This document shows positions 1 through 6,290 of a DNA stretch of 6,506 nucleotides, piece by piece. The notes below the pieces were generated by a model. It did not search any database, was not told where the DNA came from, and saw only the letters and a list, made by a program, of their open reading frames with translations. How positions within the stretch are numbered: position 1 is the first letter of the stretch; the number at the start of each line of letters is the position of its first letter. Origin of the DNA: DASSTJ01 sp035707965 (GTDB taxonomy: Bacteria; Actinomycetota; Actinomycetes; Actinomycetales; Angustibacteraceae). Made by a program: the position numbers and the translations under genes. The DNA lies in assembly GCA_035707965.1 (NCBI GenBank), contig DASSTJ010000156.1, forward strand, positions 1 through 6,506. Direction: 5' to 3'.

Positions 1-604
1 CGGGGACGTAGAGGTAACGGGCGAAGGTGCGCTCGTCGATCCGGGCCGGGTTGACCCGCCCGGCGGCGACGTCGCGCGCCAGGGCCTGGGCGGCGTCGGC
101 GATCTCGGCCCGGCCGCCGTAGTTGACGCACATCGTCAAGGTGAGCACGTCGTTGTCCCGGGTGAGCTCCTCGGCGACCTTCAGCTCCTTGATCACCGAG
201 CGCCACAGGCGCCGCTCGCGCCCGGCCCAGCGCACCCGGACGCCGAGCTCGTGCAGCTCCTCGCGCCGCCGCCGGACGACGTCGCGGTTGAAGCCCATGA
301 GGAAGCGGACCTCCTCGGGCGACCGCTTCCAGTTCTCGGTCGAGAACGCGTACGCCGACACGTGGGTCACGCCGATCTCGATCGCTCCGGCCACGAGGTC
401 GAGCAGCGAGGCCTCCCCCGCCTCGTGGCCCTTCGTGCGCGGCAGCCCTCGCTGGTTGGCCCAGCGACCGTTGCCGTCCATCACCACCGCGACGTGGCGT
501 GGCACCAGCTCGGCCGGCACCGGCGGTGGCACGGCGCCGGAGGGGTGCGGCGGAGGCGGTACCGGAGCCTGCTGGCCGACCCTGGTCGAGGTGCGACGCC
601 TCAT
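1..604 (-). CDS. uppS: Isoprenyl (Z-polyprenyl) diphosphate synthase, UppS family, 3' end cut off by window
   Basis: This cis-prenyltransferase condenses isopentenyl diphosphate units onto an allylic primer to make the polyprenyl diphosphate that becomes the carrier lipid for peptidoglycan and other wall polymers; it acts at the cytoplasmic face of the membrane. The 201 residues present show the family signature MDGNGRWA at 42-49 with the catalytic Asp43, the FSTENW motif at 87-92, and a NYGGRAEI block near the visible end. The C-terminal RxSGExRxSN motif and roughly 50 residues of a usual 250 lie beyond the left edge. A Pro-rich N-terminal extension (about residues 14-30) precedes the domain, as is common in actinobacterial members. 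The ATG at 602-604 overlaps the recO stop as ATGA, which supports this start and suggests translational coupling. I cannot tell whether the product is undecaprenyl or decaprenyl length. Confidence 0.95.
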   Translation of the reverse strand, partial: MRRRTSTRVGQQAPVPPPPHPSGAVPPPVPAELVPRHVAVVMDGNGRWANQRGLPRTKGHEAGEASLLDLVAGAIEIGVTHVSAYAFSTENWKRSPEEVRFLMGFNRDVVRRRREELHELGVRVRWAGRERRLWRSVIKELKVAEELTRDNDVLTLTMCVNYGGRAEIADAAQALARDVAAGRVNPARIDERTFARYLYVP

Positions 605-1329
605 GCGCGCTCGACCAGACGCAGTGCCCGGACGCCGCGCTCGAGGTGCCACTGGAGGTACGCCGCGACGAGCCCGCTGCCCTCGCGCCTGGCCCGTGGC
701 TCGCTGGCGTCCGCGATGGCCCAGTCGCCGGCGAGCAGGGCGGCCAGCAGCACGAGCGTGGCCGGGGCGGGTGCGGCGGCGCCGGGCTGCCGGCAGGTCG
801 GGCACACGGCACCACCGCTGGCCACGGCGAAGGCCCGGTGCGGACCAGGGGCGCCGCAGCGCGCGCAGTCGTGGAAGCTGGCCGCCCAGCCCGCGACGGC
901 CAGCGAGCGCAGCAGGAAAGCGTCGAGGACCAGCGTCGCGTCGTGGCTGCCCTCCGCGAGGGTGCGCAGCCCGCCGACGAGCAGCAGGTACTGCTGCAGC
1001 GCCGGCTCCCCCTCCTCGCTCAGCCGCTCAGCCGTCTCGAGCATGGCGGTGCCAGCGGTGTACCGGGGGTAGTCGGTGGCGAGTCGCTCCCCGTACGGGG
1101 CCAAGGTCTCCGCCTGAGTGACGATGTCGAGCGACCTGCCGCGGTGCAGCTGGACGTCGACGACCATGAACGGCTCGAGCCGGGCGCCGAACTTCGACCT
1201 CGTGCGACGGACACCCTTGGCCACGGCGCGAACCCGCCCGTGCTCACGTGTGAGCAGGGTGACGATGCGGTCGGCCTCACCCAGCTTCTGGGTGCGCAGC
1301 ACCACGCCTTCGTCGCGGTACAGGTTCAC
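601..1329 (-). CDS. recO: DNA repair protein RecO
   Basis: RecO is a recombination mediator: it binds single-stranded DNA and works with RecR to load RecA onto SSB-coated gaps (RecF pathway). The 242-residue protein has the normal family length. Residues 1-80 form the N-terminal OB-fold region, with the typical opening YRDEGVVLRTQKLGEADRIV and a basic stretch KGVRRTRSKFGARLEPF. A helical domain follows, with four zinc-ligand cysteines arranged as C155-x2-C158 and C176-x2-C179, and the conserved ending GSGLVAAYLQWHLE at 217-230. The start is a GTG at 1327-1329: an in-frame TGA at 1342-1344 rules out anything longer, and a GAGAG run about 8-12 bases upstream can serve as ribosome binding site. 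An out-of-frame ATG just upstream (ATGCGCGGGTGA) ends at the start codon itself. The gene overlaps uppS by four bases. Confidence 0.96.
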   Translation of the reverse strand: MNLYRDEGVVLRTQKLGEADRIVTLLTREHGRVRAVAKGVRRTRSKFGARLEPFMVVDVQLHRGRSLDIVTQAETLAPYGERLATDYPRYTAGTAMLETAERLSEEGEPALQQYLLLVGGLRTLAEGSHDATLVLDAFLLRSLAVAGWAASFHDCARCGAPGPHRAFAVASGGAVCPTCRQPGAAAPAPATLVLLAALLAGDWAIADASEPRARREGSGLVAAYLQWHLERGVRALRLVERA

Positions 1330-1387
1330 CCGCGCATTCTCTCAGGCGACAGCGCCCGCACCCAGCGCGCAGCGCCGATCCCTCTAC

Positions 1388-1449
1388 GGTTCAGTGATGC
1401 ACTCTCGCGCGACACGCGCGCGTGCCTTGCCAGAGTGCATCACTGAACC
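1388..1449. repeat. Palindromic intergenic repeat, copy 1 (perfect 18-bp arms)
   Basis: The left arm GGTTCAGTGATGCACTCT (1388-1405) is exactly matched by its reverse complement at 1432-1449, enclosing a 26-nt GC-rich loop (1406-1431) rich in alternating CG. The first 28 bases from 1390 recur at 1473 with one change, so this is a repeated unit and not only a local hairpin. It lies between the leuA stop and the recO start. It has no T-run on either side, so it does not look like a classic Rho-independent terminator, although the stem would be very stable in RNA. A REP/BIME-like or MITE-like dispersed element is the likeliest class. This is inferred from structure; I cannot assign a named family. 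Confidence 0.85.
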
Positions 1450-1472
1450 CGTGCTCTGCCGCTTCAGCCCCA

Positions 1473-1531
1473 TTCAGTGATGCACTCTCGCCCGACACGC
1501 CAGCGCGTCGCGCCACCTCGCATCACTGAAC
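1473..1531. repeat. Palindromic intergenic repeat, copy 2 (degenerate right arm)
   Basis: The left half, 1473-1500, matches copy 1 positions 1390-1417 in 27 of 28 bases (G1409 versus C1492). The right half carries GCATCACTGAAC at 1520-1531, the same 12 bases as 1437-1448 in copy 1. The perfect stem is only 11 bp (1473-1483 with 1520-1530), because the CACTCT part of the left arm no longer has its GAGTG partner. The centre has also drifted from copy 1. The two units are 83 bp apart in the same orientation. Copy 2 begins 17 bases after the leuA stop on the transcribed strand, so both hairpins would be in any leuA read-through transcript. Confidence 0.8.
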
Positions 1532-1547
1532 GGGGGCCGGATCGGGG

Positions 1548-3365
1548 TCAGCGCTCCAGGGCCGCCGCCGCGTCGCGCTCGGCGCGGTTCACGGCCGAGA
1601 CGACCGCCTTGAGCGACGCCGTGACGATGCTCGGGTCGATCCCGACGCCCCAGAGCACGCGGCCGTCGACCGCGCACTCGACGTAGGACGCCGCGGTGGC
1701 GTCGCCCCCGGCGCTCATGGCGTGCTCCGCGTAGTCCAGGACCCGAACGTCCACCCCTCGGTCCGCCAGTGCCGAGGTGAAGGCGGCGATCGGACCGTTG
1801 CCCCGACCCTCGAGCGTCACCTCAGCGCCGTCGTCCACCAGGTCGACGGCCAGCTCGTCGAGACCGTCCTCGGTCGAGGTCTGCCGCATGCCGCGAAGGC
1901 TGAACCGTCCCCAGGGCTTGGCGGGGTTCGGCAGGTACTCGTCGGTGAAGCCGGCCCACAGCTCCGCTGGTGCGACCTCGCCCCCCTCGTCGTCCGTGTG
2001 CCGCTGGACGACGCCGCTGAACTCGATCTGCAGGCGGCGCGGCAGGTCGAGGTTGAACTCGTTCTTCAGCAGGTACGCGACGCCGCCCTTGCCGGACTGG
2101 CTGTTGACCCGGATGACCGCCTCGTAGCTGCGGCCGACGTCCTTGGGGTCGATCGGCAGGTACGGCACCGCCCAGATGATCTCGTCGGTCGTCTTGCCGG
2201 CGCGCTCGGCGTCGACGGACATGGCCTCGAAGCCCTTCTTGATCGCGTCCTGGTGCGAGCCCGAGAAGGCGGTGTAGACGAGGTCACCGCCGTAGGGGTG
2301 ACGCTCGGCCACGGGCAGCTGGTTGCAGTACTCGACGGTGCGACGGACGTCGTCGATGTCGCTGAAGTCGATCTCGGGGTCGATGCCCTGGCTGAACAGG
2401 TTGAGCCCCAGGGTGACCAGGCACACGTTGCCGGTGCGCTCGCCGTTGCCGAACAGGCAGCCCTCGATGCGGTCGGCCCCGGCCAGGTAGCCGAGCTCGG
2501 CGGCCGCGACTCCGGTGCCCCGGTCGTTGTGCGGGTGCAGGCTGAGGATCACCGACTCGCGGCGCGGAAGGTGGCGGCTCATCCACTCGATGGAGTCGGC
2601 GTAGATGTTGGGCGTCGCCATCTCGACCGTCGCCGGGAGGTTGATGATGAGCGGCCGTGCCGGCGTGGGGTCGATGACCTCGATGACCTTGCTGCACACC
2701 TCGACCGCGTACTCGAGCTCAGTGCCCGTGTACGACTCGGGCGAGTACTCGTAGTAGATCTCCGTGTCGGGCGTGATCATCTCCGCGTACTTCAGCGCCA
2801 GCCGCGCACCCTGGGTGGCGATGTCCGTGATCCCGTTCCGGTCCAGGCCGAAGACGACGCGTCGCTGCAGCGTGGACGTCGAGTTGTAGAAGTGCACGAT
2901 CGCCTGCTTGGCACCGACCAGGGACTCGAACGTGCGCTCGATGAGGTGCTCACGGCACTGGGTCAGCACCTGGATGATCACGTCGTCGGGGATGTGACCG
3001 CCCTCGATGAGCTGACGCACGAAGTCGAAGTCGGTCTTGCTGGCCGAGGGAAAGCCGACCTCGATCTCCTTGTAGCCCATGCGGACCAGGAGGTGGAACA
3101 TCTCCAGCTTGCGTGCGGGGCTCATCGGGTCGATGAGGGCCTGGTTGCCATCACGGAGGTCGACGGCGCACCAGCGCGGTGCCTTGCTGACCTTGTGGTC
3201 CGGCCACGTGCGATCAGGCAGGTCGACACTGAACGTCTCGTGGTACGGGCGGTACTTGTGCGTCGGCATGCCGGACGGCCGCTGCGGGCTGCGCTGGACG
3301 TAGGTCTGAGCTGACGACTGGGTCTCGGTGGACGACGAGTCGATGGACGTCTCGGTGGTGCTCAT
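1548..3365 (-). CDS. leuA: 2-isopropylmalate synthase (alpha-isopropylmalate synthase)
   Basis: LeuA condenses acetyl-CoA with 2-ketoisovalerate to 2-isopropylmalate, the first committed step of leucine synthesis in the cytoplasm, and is normally feedback-inhibited by leucine. The 605-residue protein matches the long actinobacterial form. The TIM-barrel catalytic domain (about 60-350) contains DLRDGNQAL at 69-77 with R71 and metal ligand D72, the metal-binding HPHNDRG at 277-283 (H277, H279), and FGNGERTGN at 305-313 (N313). A linker and subdomain follow, including AFSGSHQDAIKKG at 366-378. The C-terminal allosteric LeuA_dimer domain (about 480-605) has GRGNGPIAAF at 520-529. The N-terminal 35 residues are Ser/Thr-rich. 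I chose the ATG at 3363-3365 because AGGA sits 5 bases upstream and the regulatory leader pairs with this site; the frame stays open further upstream but the extra sequence is not LeuA-like. A Met at residue 33 is a less likely start. Confidence 0.97.
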   Translation of the reverse strand: MSTTETSIDSSSTETQSSAQTYVQRSPQRPSGMPTHKYRPYHETFSVDLPDRTWPDHKVSKAPRWCAVDLRDGNQALIDPMSPARKLEMFHLLVRMGYKEIEVGFPSASKTDFDFVRQLIEGGHIPDDVIIQVLTQCREHLIERTFESLVGAKQAIVHFYNSTSTLQRRVVFGLDRNGITDIATQGARLALKYAEMITPDTEIYYEYSPESYTGTELEYAVEVCSKVIEVIDPTPARPLIINLPATVEMATPNIYADSIEWMSRHLPRRESVILSLHPHNDRGTGVAAAELGYLAGADRIEGCLFGNGERTGNVCLVTLGLNLFSQGIDPEIDFSDIDDVRRTVEYCNQLPVAERHPYGGDLVYTAFSGSHQDAIKKGFEAMSVDAERAGKTTDEIIWAVPYLPIDPKDVGRSYEAVIRVNSQSGKGGVAYLLKNEFNLDLPRRLQIEFSGVVQRHTDDEGGEVAPAELWAGFTDEYLPNPAKPWGRFSLRGMRQTSTEDGLDELAVDLVDDGAEVTLEGRGNGPIAAFTSALADRGVDVRVLDYAEHAMSAGGDATAASYVECAVDGRVLWGVGIDPSIVTASLKAVVSAVNRAERDAAAALER

Positions 3366-3511
3366 GGGGTTCCTCGCGGTGCTGGGGTGCTGCCGATGGC
3401 GGACGGGCCCTGGACCCGTCACGGCGGCCGGCACGCAGGAACCCCGCGGCGAGGGACCGGCCTCTAGAGGGCCCCGCCGCGGCAGCGAAGAAGGAGCTGC
3501 ACGGTGCGCAT
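3366..3511 (-). promoter_or_regulatory. leuA leader RNA with candidate ribosome-site-sequestering pseudoknot (LEU-element type)
   Basis: The 146 nt before leuA hold a leader peptide gene followed by competing RNA stems. Nine bases at 3437-3445 (RNA GGGGUUCCU) are perfectly complementary to 3366-3374 (RNA AGGAACCCC), which contains the leuA Shine-Dalgarno and touches the ATG; pairing would block leuA translation. The element sits in the 25-nt loop of a 6-bp stem (3457-3462 with 3426-3431, GGCCGG/CCGGCC), giving an H-type pseudoknot. A 6-bp hairpin GACGGG/CCCGTC (3402-3420) lies between the two pairing partners. A rival stem of about 11 bp (3472-3482 with 3444-3454, one G-U) involves leader codons 10-14 and takes two bases of the anti-Shine-Dalgarno. 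A conserved pseudoknot upstream of leuA, named the LEU element, has been described in actinobacteria; that this is one is my inference from layout. Confidence 0.7.
3464..3511 (-). CDS. leuA leader peptide, 15 residues with Leu-Leu-Leu
   Basis: ATG at 3509-3511 opens MRTVQLLLRCRGGAL and ends at TAG (3464-3466), 98 bases before the leuA start. Codons 6-8 are CTC CTT CTT (3488-3496); CTT is unusual in such GC-rich DNA, where CTG and CTC prevail, and a run of slow leucine codons is the hallmark of an amino-acid-sensing leader. A fourth Leu (CTC) is the last sense codon. There is no good Shine-Dalgarno; a -10-like TACAGT at 3521-3526 suggests the transcript starts within a few bases of the ATG. 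Ribosome position on these codons would decide which downstream stem forms. The peptide itself is probably without function. Confidence 0.72.
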   Translation of the reverse strand: MRTVQLLLRCRGGAL

Positions 3512-3520
3512 CGCCGACCA

Positions 3521-3526
3521 CTGTAC
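3521..3526 (-). promoter_or_regulatory. Candidate -10 box for the leuA leader transcript
   Basis: TACAGT fits the actinobacterial TAnnnT -10 pattern and lies nine bases before the leader-peptide ATG, which would give a very short 5' end. The hexamer 17 bp upstream, TGGAAG (3544-3549), matches TTGACA in only three positions, so the -35 is weak or absent. Confidence 0.35.
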
Positions 3527-3562
3527 GCCTCGCAGGGCAGGCCCTTCCACGTCGCGGGATAG

Positions 3563-3581
3563 CGTCTCGGATGTCGAGACG
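3563..3581 (-). terminator. Hairpin just downstream of asd, possible terminator
   Basis: A perfect 7-bp stem, CGTCTCG (3575-3581) with CGAGACG (3563-3569), encloses the five-base loop ACATC and begins 17 bases after the asd stop. No T-run follows, so it would be a hairpin-only terminator of the kind often seen in high-GC actinobacteria, or an RNA 3'-end stabiliser. Its position between asd and the leuA promoter fits a transcript boundary. An overlapping alternative stem, GGATG with CATCC, is also possible. Confidence 0.35.
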
Positions 3582-3597
3582 TTGTCCATCCGGGCGG

Positions 3598-4629
3598 TCA
3601 GAAGCGACGTGCCAGCAGCTCCTCGGCGATCTGGATCGCGTTGAGCGCCGCACCCTTGCGCAGGTTGTCGCCCACGACGAACAGGCTGAGGCCGCGGTCG
3701 TCGGGCACCGTCGAGTCAGTGCGGATGCGCCCGACGTAGCAGGCGTCGCGGCCCGCGGCTTCCAGCGGCGTGGGGACGTCGGCGAGCTCGACTCCCGGAG
3801 CGTCGGCCAGCAGCTTGGTGGCCTGCTCCGGCGTGAGGGTGCGCTCGAACTCCGCGTGCACCGCCATGCTGTGCCCGCTGAACACGGGCACCCGCACGCA
3901 GGTACCCGCGACGAGCAGGCCGGGAGCGTGCAGGATGCGCCGGCTCTCGTTGCGCAGCTTCTGCTCCTCGTCGGTCTCGCCGCTGCCGTCGTCCACCAGC
4001 GAGCCGGCCATCGGCACGACGTTGAAGGCGATGGGGGCGACGTAGGTGGACGGTTCCGGCATCGTGACGGCGCGGCCGTCGAGCGCGAGCCCGGTGGCGT
4101 CGTCCGCCACTGCCCTGACCTGCTCGTCGAGCTCGCGGACGCCGGCGACGCCGGACCCGGACACGGCCTGGTACGACGCCACGTGAAGCTTCACCAGCCC
4201 AGCCTGGCGGTGCAGCGGGGCCAGCACCGGCATGCACGCCATGGTCGTGCAGTTGGGGTTCGCGACGATGCCCTTCGGCGTGCTCATCAGGTCGTCGGGG
4301 TTGACCTCGCTGACCACCAGCGGCACGTCGGGGTCGCGGCGCCACGCCGACGAGTTGTCGACGACGATCGCGCCCGCGGCCGCGGCCTTGGGCGCCAGCT
4401 CGAGCGACGCGGTCTTGCCGTTGGAGAACACTGCGATGTCGATGCCGGACAGGTCAGCCGTGGACGAGTCCTCGACCGTGACCTCGCCGTCGGCCCAGGG
4501 CAGCGTCGTGCCCGCCGACCGCGCCGACGCGAAGAAGCGCACGTCGTCGAGCGGGAAACGCCGCTCCGCCAGCAGCGCCCGCATGACGCCGCCCACCTGA
4601 CCGGTTGCTCCGAAGACTCCGACTCGCAT
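3598..4629 (-). CDS. asd: Aspartate-semialdehyde dehydrogenase
   Basis: Asd reduces aspartyl-4-phosphate with NADPH to aspartate 4-semialdehyde, the branch-point for diaminopimelate/lysine, threonine and methionine; it is a cytoplasmic homodimer. The 343-residue length is typical. Visible motifs are the NADP-binding GATGQVG at 7-13, the SNGKTASLELAP stretch at 69-80, DNSSAWR at 91-97, the catalytic nucleophile Cys127 in NPNCTTMA, the ESRRIL block at 228-233, and CVRVPVFSGHS at 244-254, in which Arg246 and His253 keep the seven-residue spacing of the substrate-binding Arg and catalytic His of the E. coli enzyme. The ATG at 4627-4629 is the natural start: the glycine-rich fold begins at once and no Shine-Dalgarno precedes it, but a -10 box lies exactly where a leaderless transcript needs it. 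Aspartokinase, often just upstream in actinobacteria, is not adjacent here. Confidence 0.97.
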   Translation of the reverse strand: MRVGVFGATGQVGGVMRALLAERRFPLDDVRFFASARSAGTTLPWADGEVTVEDSSTADLSGIDIAVFSNGKTASLELAPKAAAAGAIVVDNSSAWRRDPDVPLVVSEVNPDDLMSTPKGIVANPNCTTMACMPVLAPLHRQAGLVKLHVASYQAVSGSGVAGVRELDEQVRAVADDATGLALDGRAVTMPEPSTYVAPIAFNVVPMAGSLVDDGSGETDEEQKLRNESRRILHAPGLLVAGTCVRVPVFSGHSMAVHAEFERTLTPEQATKLLADAPGVELADVPTPLEAAGRDACYVGRIRTDSTVPDDRGLSLFVVGDNLRKGAALNAIQIAEELLARRF

Positions 4630-4635
4630 GGGTCA

Positions 4636-4641
4636 AGGCTA
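4636..4641 (-). promoter_or_regulatory. -10 box of asd, probable leaderless promoter
   Basis: TAGCCT (TAnnnT class) ends six bases before the asd ATG, so initiation about seven bases downstream would fall on the A of the start codon. The six intervening bases, TGACCC, contain no ribosome binding site. No TTGnnn element appears at 16-19 bp spacing, so this promoter depends mainly on its -10 or is weak. It would let asd be expressed independently of the HNH gene upstream. Confidence 0.5.
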
Positions 4642-4700
4642 ACCGCGCGCCGGACCGGCGAAGCGTGCCAGCCCATCTGCTGGACACAGCCCCACGTCGG

Positions 4701-6284
4701 TCAAGCAGCCCGGTCGGCGAGGTCGCGCATTCGGCGGCGCCAACGCCGGACGAGCTCGTCCAGACAGCGGTCGGTCAGCGCGGGCGCCGTGGCTGCATCG
4801 CTCGATGCGGGGTGAGCCCTCCGGGCCGCCCAGGTGGATGCTGCCGGATTGGAACTGCCGGTGGTGACAGTCGTGGCCGTGGTGGCGGTCCAGCTTGTGG
4901 GGCGGTGGTCCCACAGCACGCGACTGGTCCCGTCGCGGCTGGCGACCTGACCTTCCAGCCCCAGGGCGTGCACGTACCGGTGGTGGCGCCCGCACAGCAA
5001 GGCGCCGTTCTCGACCGAGGTGGATCCGCCGGAGCGGAACTTGATCAGGTGGTGCACGTCGCACCACGGTGCCGGGGCGCCGCAGCCGGGGTAGGTGCAG
5101 CCCTTGTCGCGGGCGATGATCGCAGTGCGGATCTTGGGCGGGAACGCGTACTGGGTGTCGCCGACGTCCAGCGGCTGGTTGTCTTCGTCCACCAGGACTG
5201 GCACCACATCCGCGCTGCACGCCATCGTCTGCACGGCCAGTGGGGAGATCGGCCACCCGTCGGGCAGCAGGCCTGGGTCGACCGGCGCCCCGCCACGGGC
5301 GCTGGTGCGCTGAAGCTCGGCGCTGAGCGTTGAGTGCGGCACGGTGACGACGAGCCGGTAAGGAGAGCCGTGCGTGGACGGCAGGAGCCCGTCGGCGGCA
5401 ACAACCTGCTCCAAGACGTGCTGGAGGCCGTCGTGGCGTCGCTGCGCGGGACTGCGTTGGTCAGGACTGCCGTCGGCCGCAGGGCGGGGCGCCGAGTCGG
5501 CGTCAATCGCAGTGGCCAGCAGGCCGGCGCAGACCGGCGTGAGGACGCCTCGCACGTGCACGAGACCCGTGCCGTCGGGCGTGAAGCTCAGGCCGCGCTG
5601 GATGTCACGCAGGTCTTCGTCCTTGGCCAGGCGGTCGCCCGCCGTCGGGTCTAGGACGGCCAACGTGCGCTTGGCCAGCACCTTGGTCTGGCTGGGATCC
5701 AGGACGGCGGCGCTCTCGGCGAGGACACGCTGGGCGTCCCTTCGGGTGTCCTCGTCGACGACGTCGACGGGCGTCATGGGCGGAGACAGCTGACCGACCG
5801 CGGCGGCGATAGCGGACACGTGCCGCGTCGACACCTGGCCAGCTAGCGCCGCTGCGCGGGTTTCGGCCAGGTCGACCGCGACCGGATCGATGAACAAGAC
5901 AGCGCCGACCTCGGCCCGATGCCGGGCCTCACCACGACTGACGTTGACCAACGACCGCAGCCACGCACCGAGCGCTGCTGTGTCACCGCCGTGAGTGCCG
6001 CGACCGGGGCCGAAACCCGCCTGACACGGAAGGCCTCGCTTGCCGGCCTCCACTGCGGCGGCCACCTGGATCATCAGCAGTCGACGGTGTGCGACCTCGC
6101 TGACTTGGACGAGCGCGGCCAAGTCACCGTCCGTCAGCCGCCACGGCTCGCAACGGGCCAGCGCTTCCACGGACGTGTTCAGCCGTGCGACCACAGCCGC
6201 CGCCGTCGGGTCCTCCACACACGGCACGGAGACGTCGTCGATGGGGTCGCCGCCGGGGCTGTCCGAGTGTGTTGTGCTGGCCAT
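4701..6284 (-). CDS. DUF222 / HNH endonuclease protein, 13E12 repeat family
   Basis: This 527-residue protein has the standard two-part layout of the actinobacterial 13E12 family. An Ala/Arg-rich, mostly helical DUF222 region covers about residues 30-300, and a C-terminal HNH nuclease module covers about 390-440. The module shows C396-x4-C401 and a third Cys at 408, then His411-His412, a GGSTSVEN loop with Asn426, and C431-GRHH (His434-His435), so zinc ligands and the HNH catalytic set look intact. A Thr/Ser-rich linker (463-480) and a short basic tail with RRWRRRMR (513-520) follow. The physiological substrate of the family is not known. The frame is open to the right window edge, but I start at ATG 6282-6284 because TATGAT lies six bases upstream (leaderless geometry) and the earlier in-frame ATG (6303-6305) falls inside a LexA operator. 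DNA-damage induction is likely. It is separated from asd by 71 bp. Confidence 0.9.
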   Translation of the reverse strand: MASTTHSDSPGGDPIDDVSVPCVEDPTAAAVVARLNTSVEALARCEPWRLTDGDLAALVQVSEVAHRRLLMIQVAAAVEAGKRGLPCQAGFGPGRGTHGGDTAALGAWLRSLVNVSRGEARHRAEVGAVLFIDPVAVDLAETRAAALAGQVSTRHVSAIAAAVGQLSPPMTPVDVVDEDTRRDAQRVLAESAAVLDPSQTKVLAKRTLAVLDPTAGDRLAKDEDLRDIQRGLSFTPDGTGLVHVRGVLTPVCAGLLATAIDADSAPRPAADGSPDQRSPAQRRHDGLQHVLEQVVAADGLLPSTHGSPYRLVVTVPHSTLSAELQRTSARGGAPVDPGLLPDGWPISPLAVQTMACSADVVPVLVDEDNQPLDVGDTQYAFPPKIRTAIIARDKGCTYPGCGAPAPWCDVHHLIKFRSGGSTSVENGALLCGRHHRYVHALGLEGQVASRDGTSRVLWDHRPTSWTATTATTVTTGSSNPAASTWAARRAHPASSDAATAPALTDRCLDELVRRWRRRMRDLADRAA

Positions 6285-6290
6285 GCCGCC

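Noticed and set aside
1388..1449. Classic Rho-independent terminator for leuA
   Set aside because: The stem is strong, but there is no T-run on the transcribed strand and the unit is duplicated, which points to a repeat element first.
1388..1531. CRISPR array
   Set aside because: There are only two units, each is internally palindromic over almost its whole length, and there are no regular unique spacers or cas genes.
1722..3314. Long plus-strand open frame of 530 codons opposite leuA
   Set aside because: It mirrors leuA on the opposite strand; its Val/Asp/Leu-rich composition is what codon bias in GC-rich DNA yields, and it has no recognisable domain.
3366..3653. Upstream extension of LeuA by about 96 residues
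   Set aside because: It runs through the leader peptide, the candidate RNA fold and a hairpin after asd, and has no similarity to LeuA; the ATG at 3365 has a clear ribosome site.
4668..4683. CCAGC/GCTGG hairpin after the HNH gene as a terminator
   Set aside because: The stem is only 5 bp with a six-base loop and no T-run; such structures are frequent by chance at this GC content.
3328..4815. Plus-strand open frame of 495 codons opposite asd
   Set aside because: It is the antisense shadow of asd, with no motif and no start signals.
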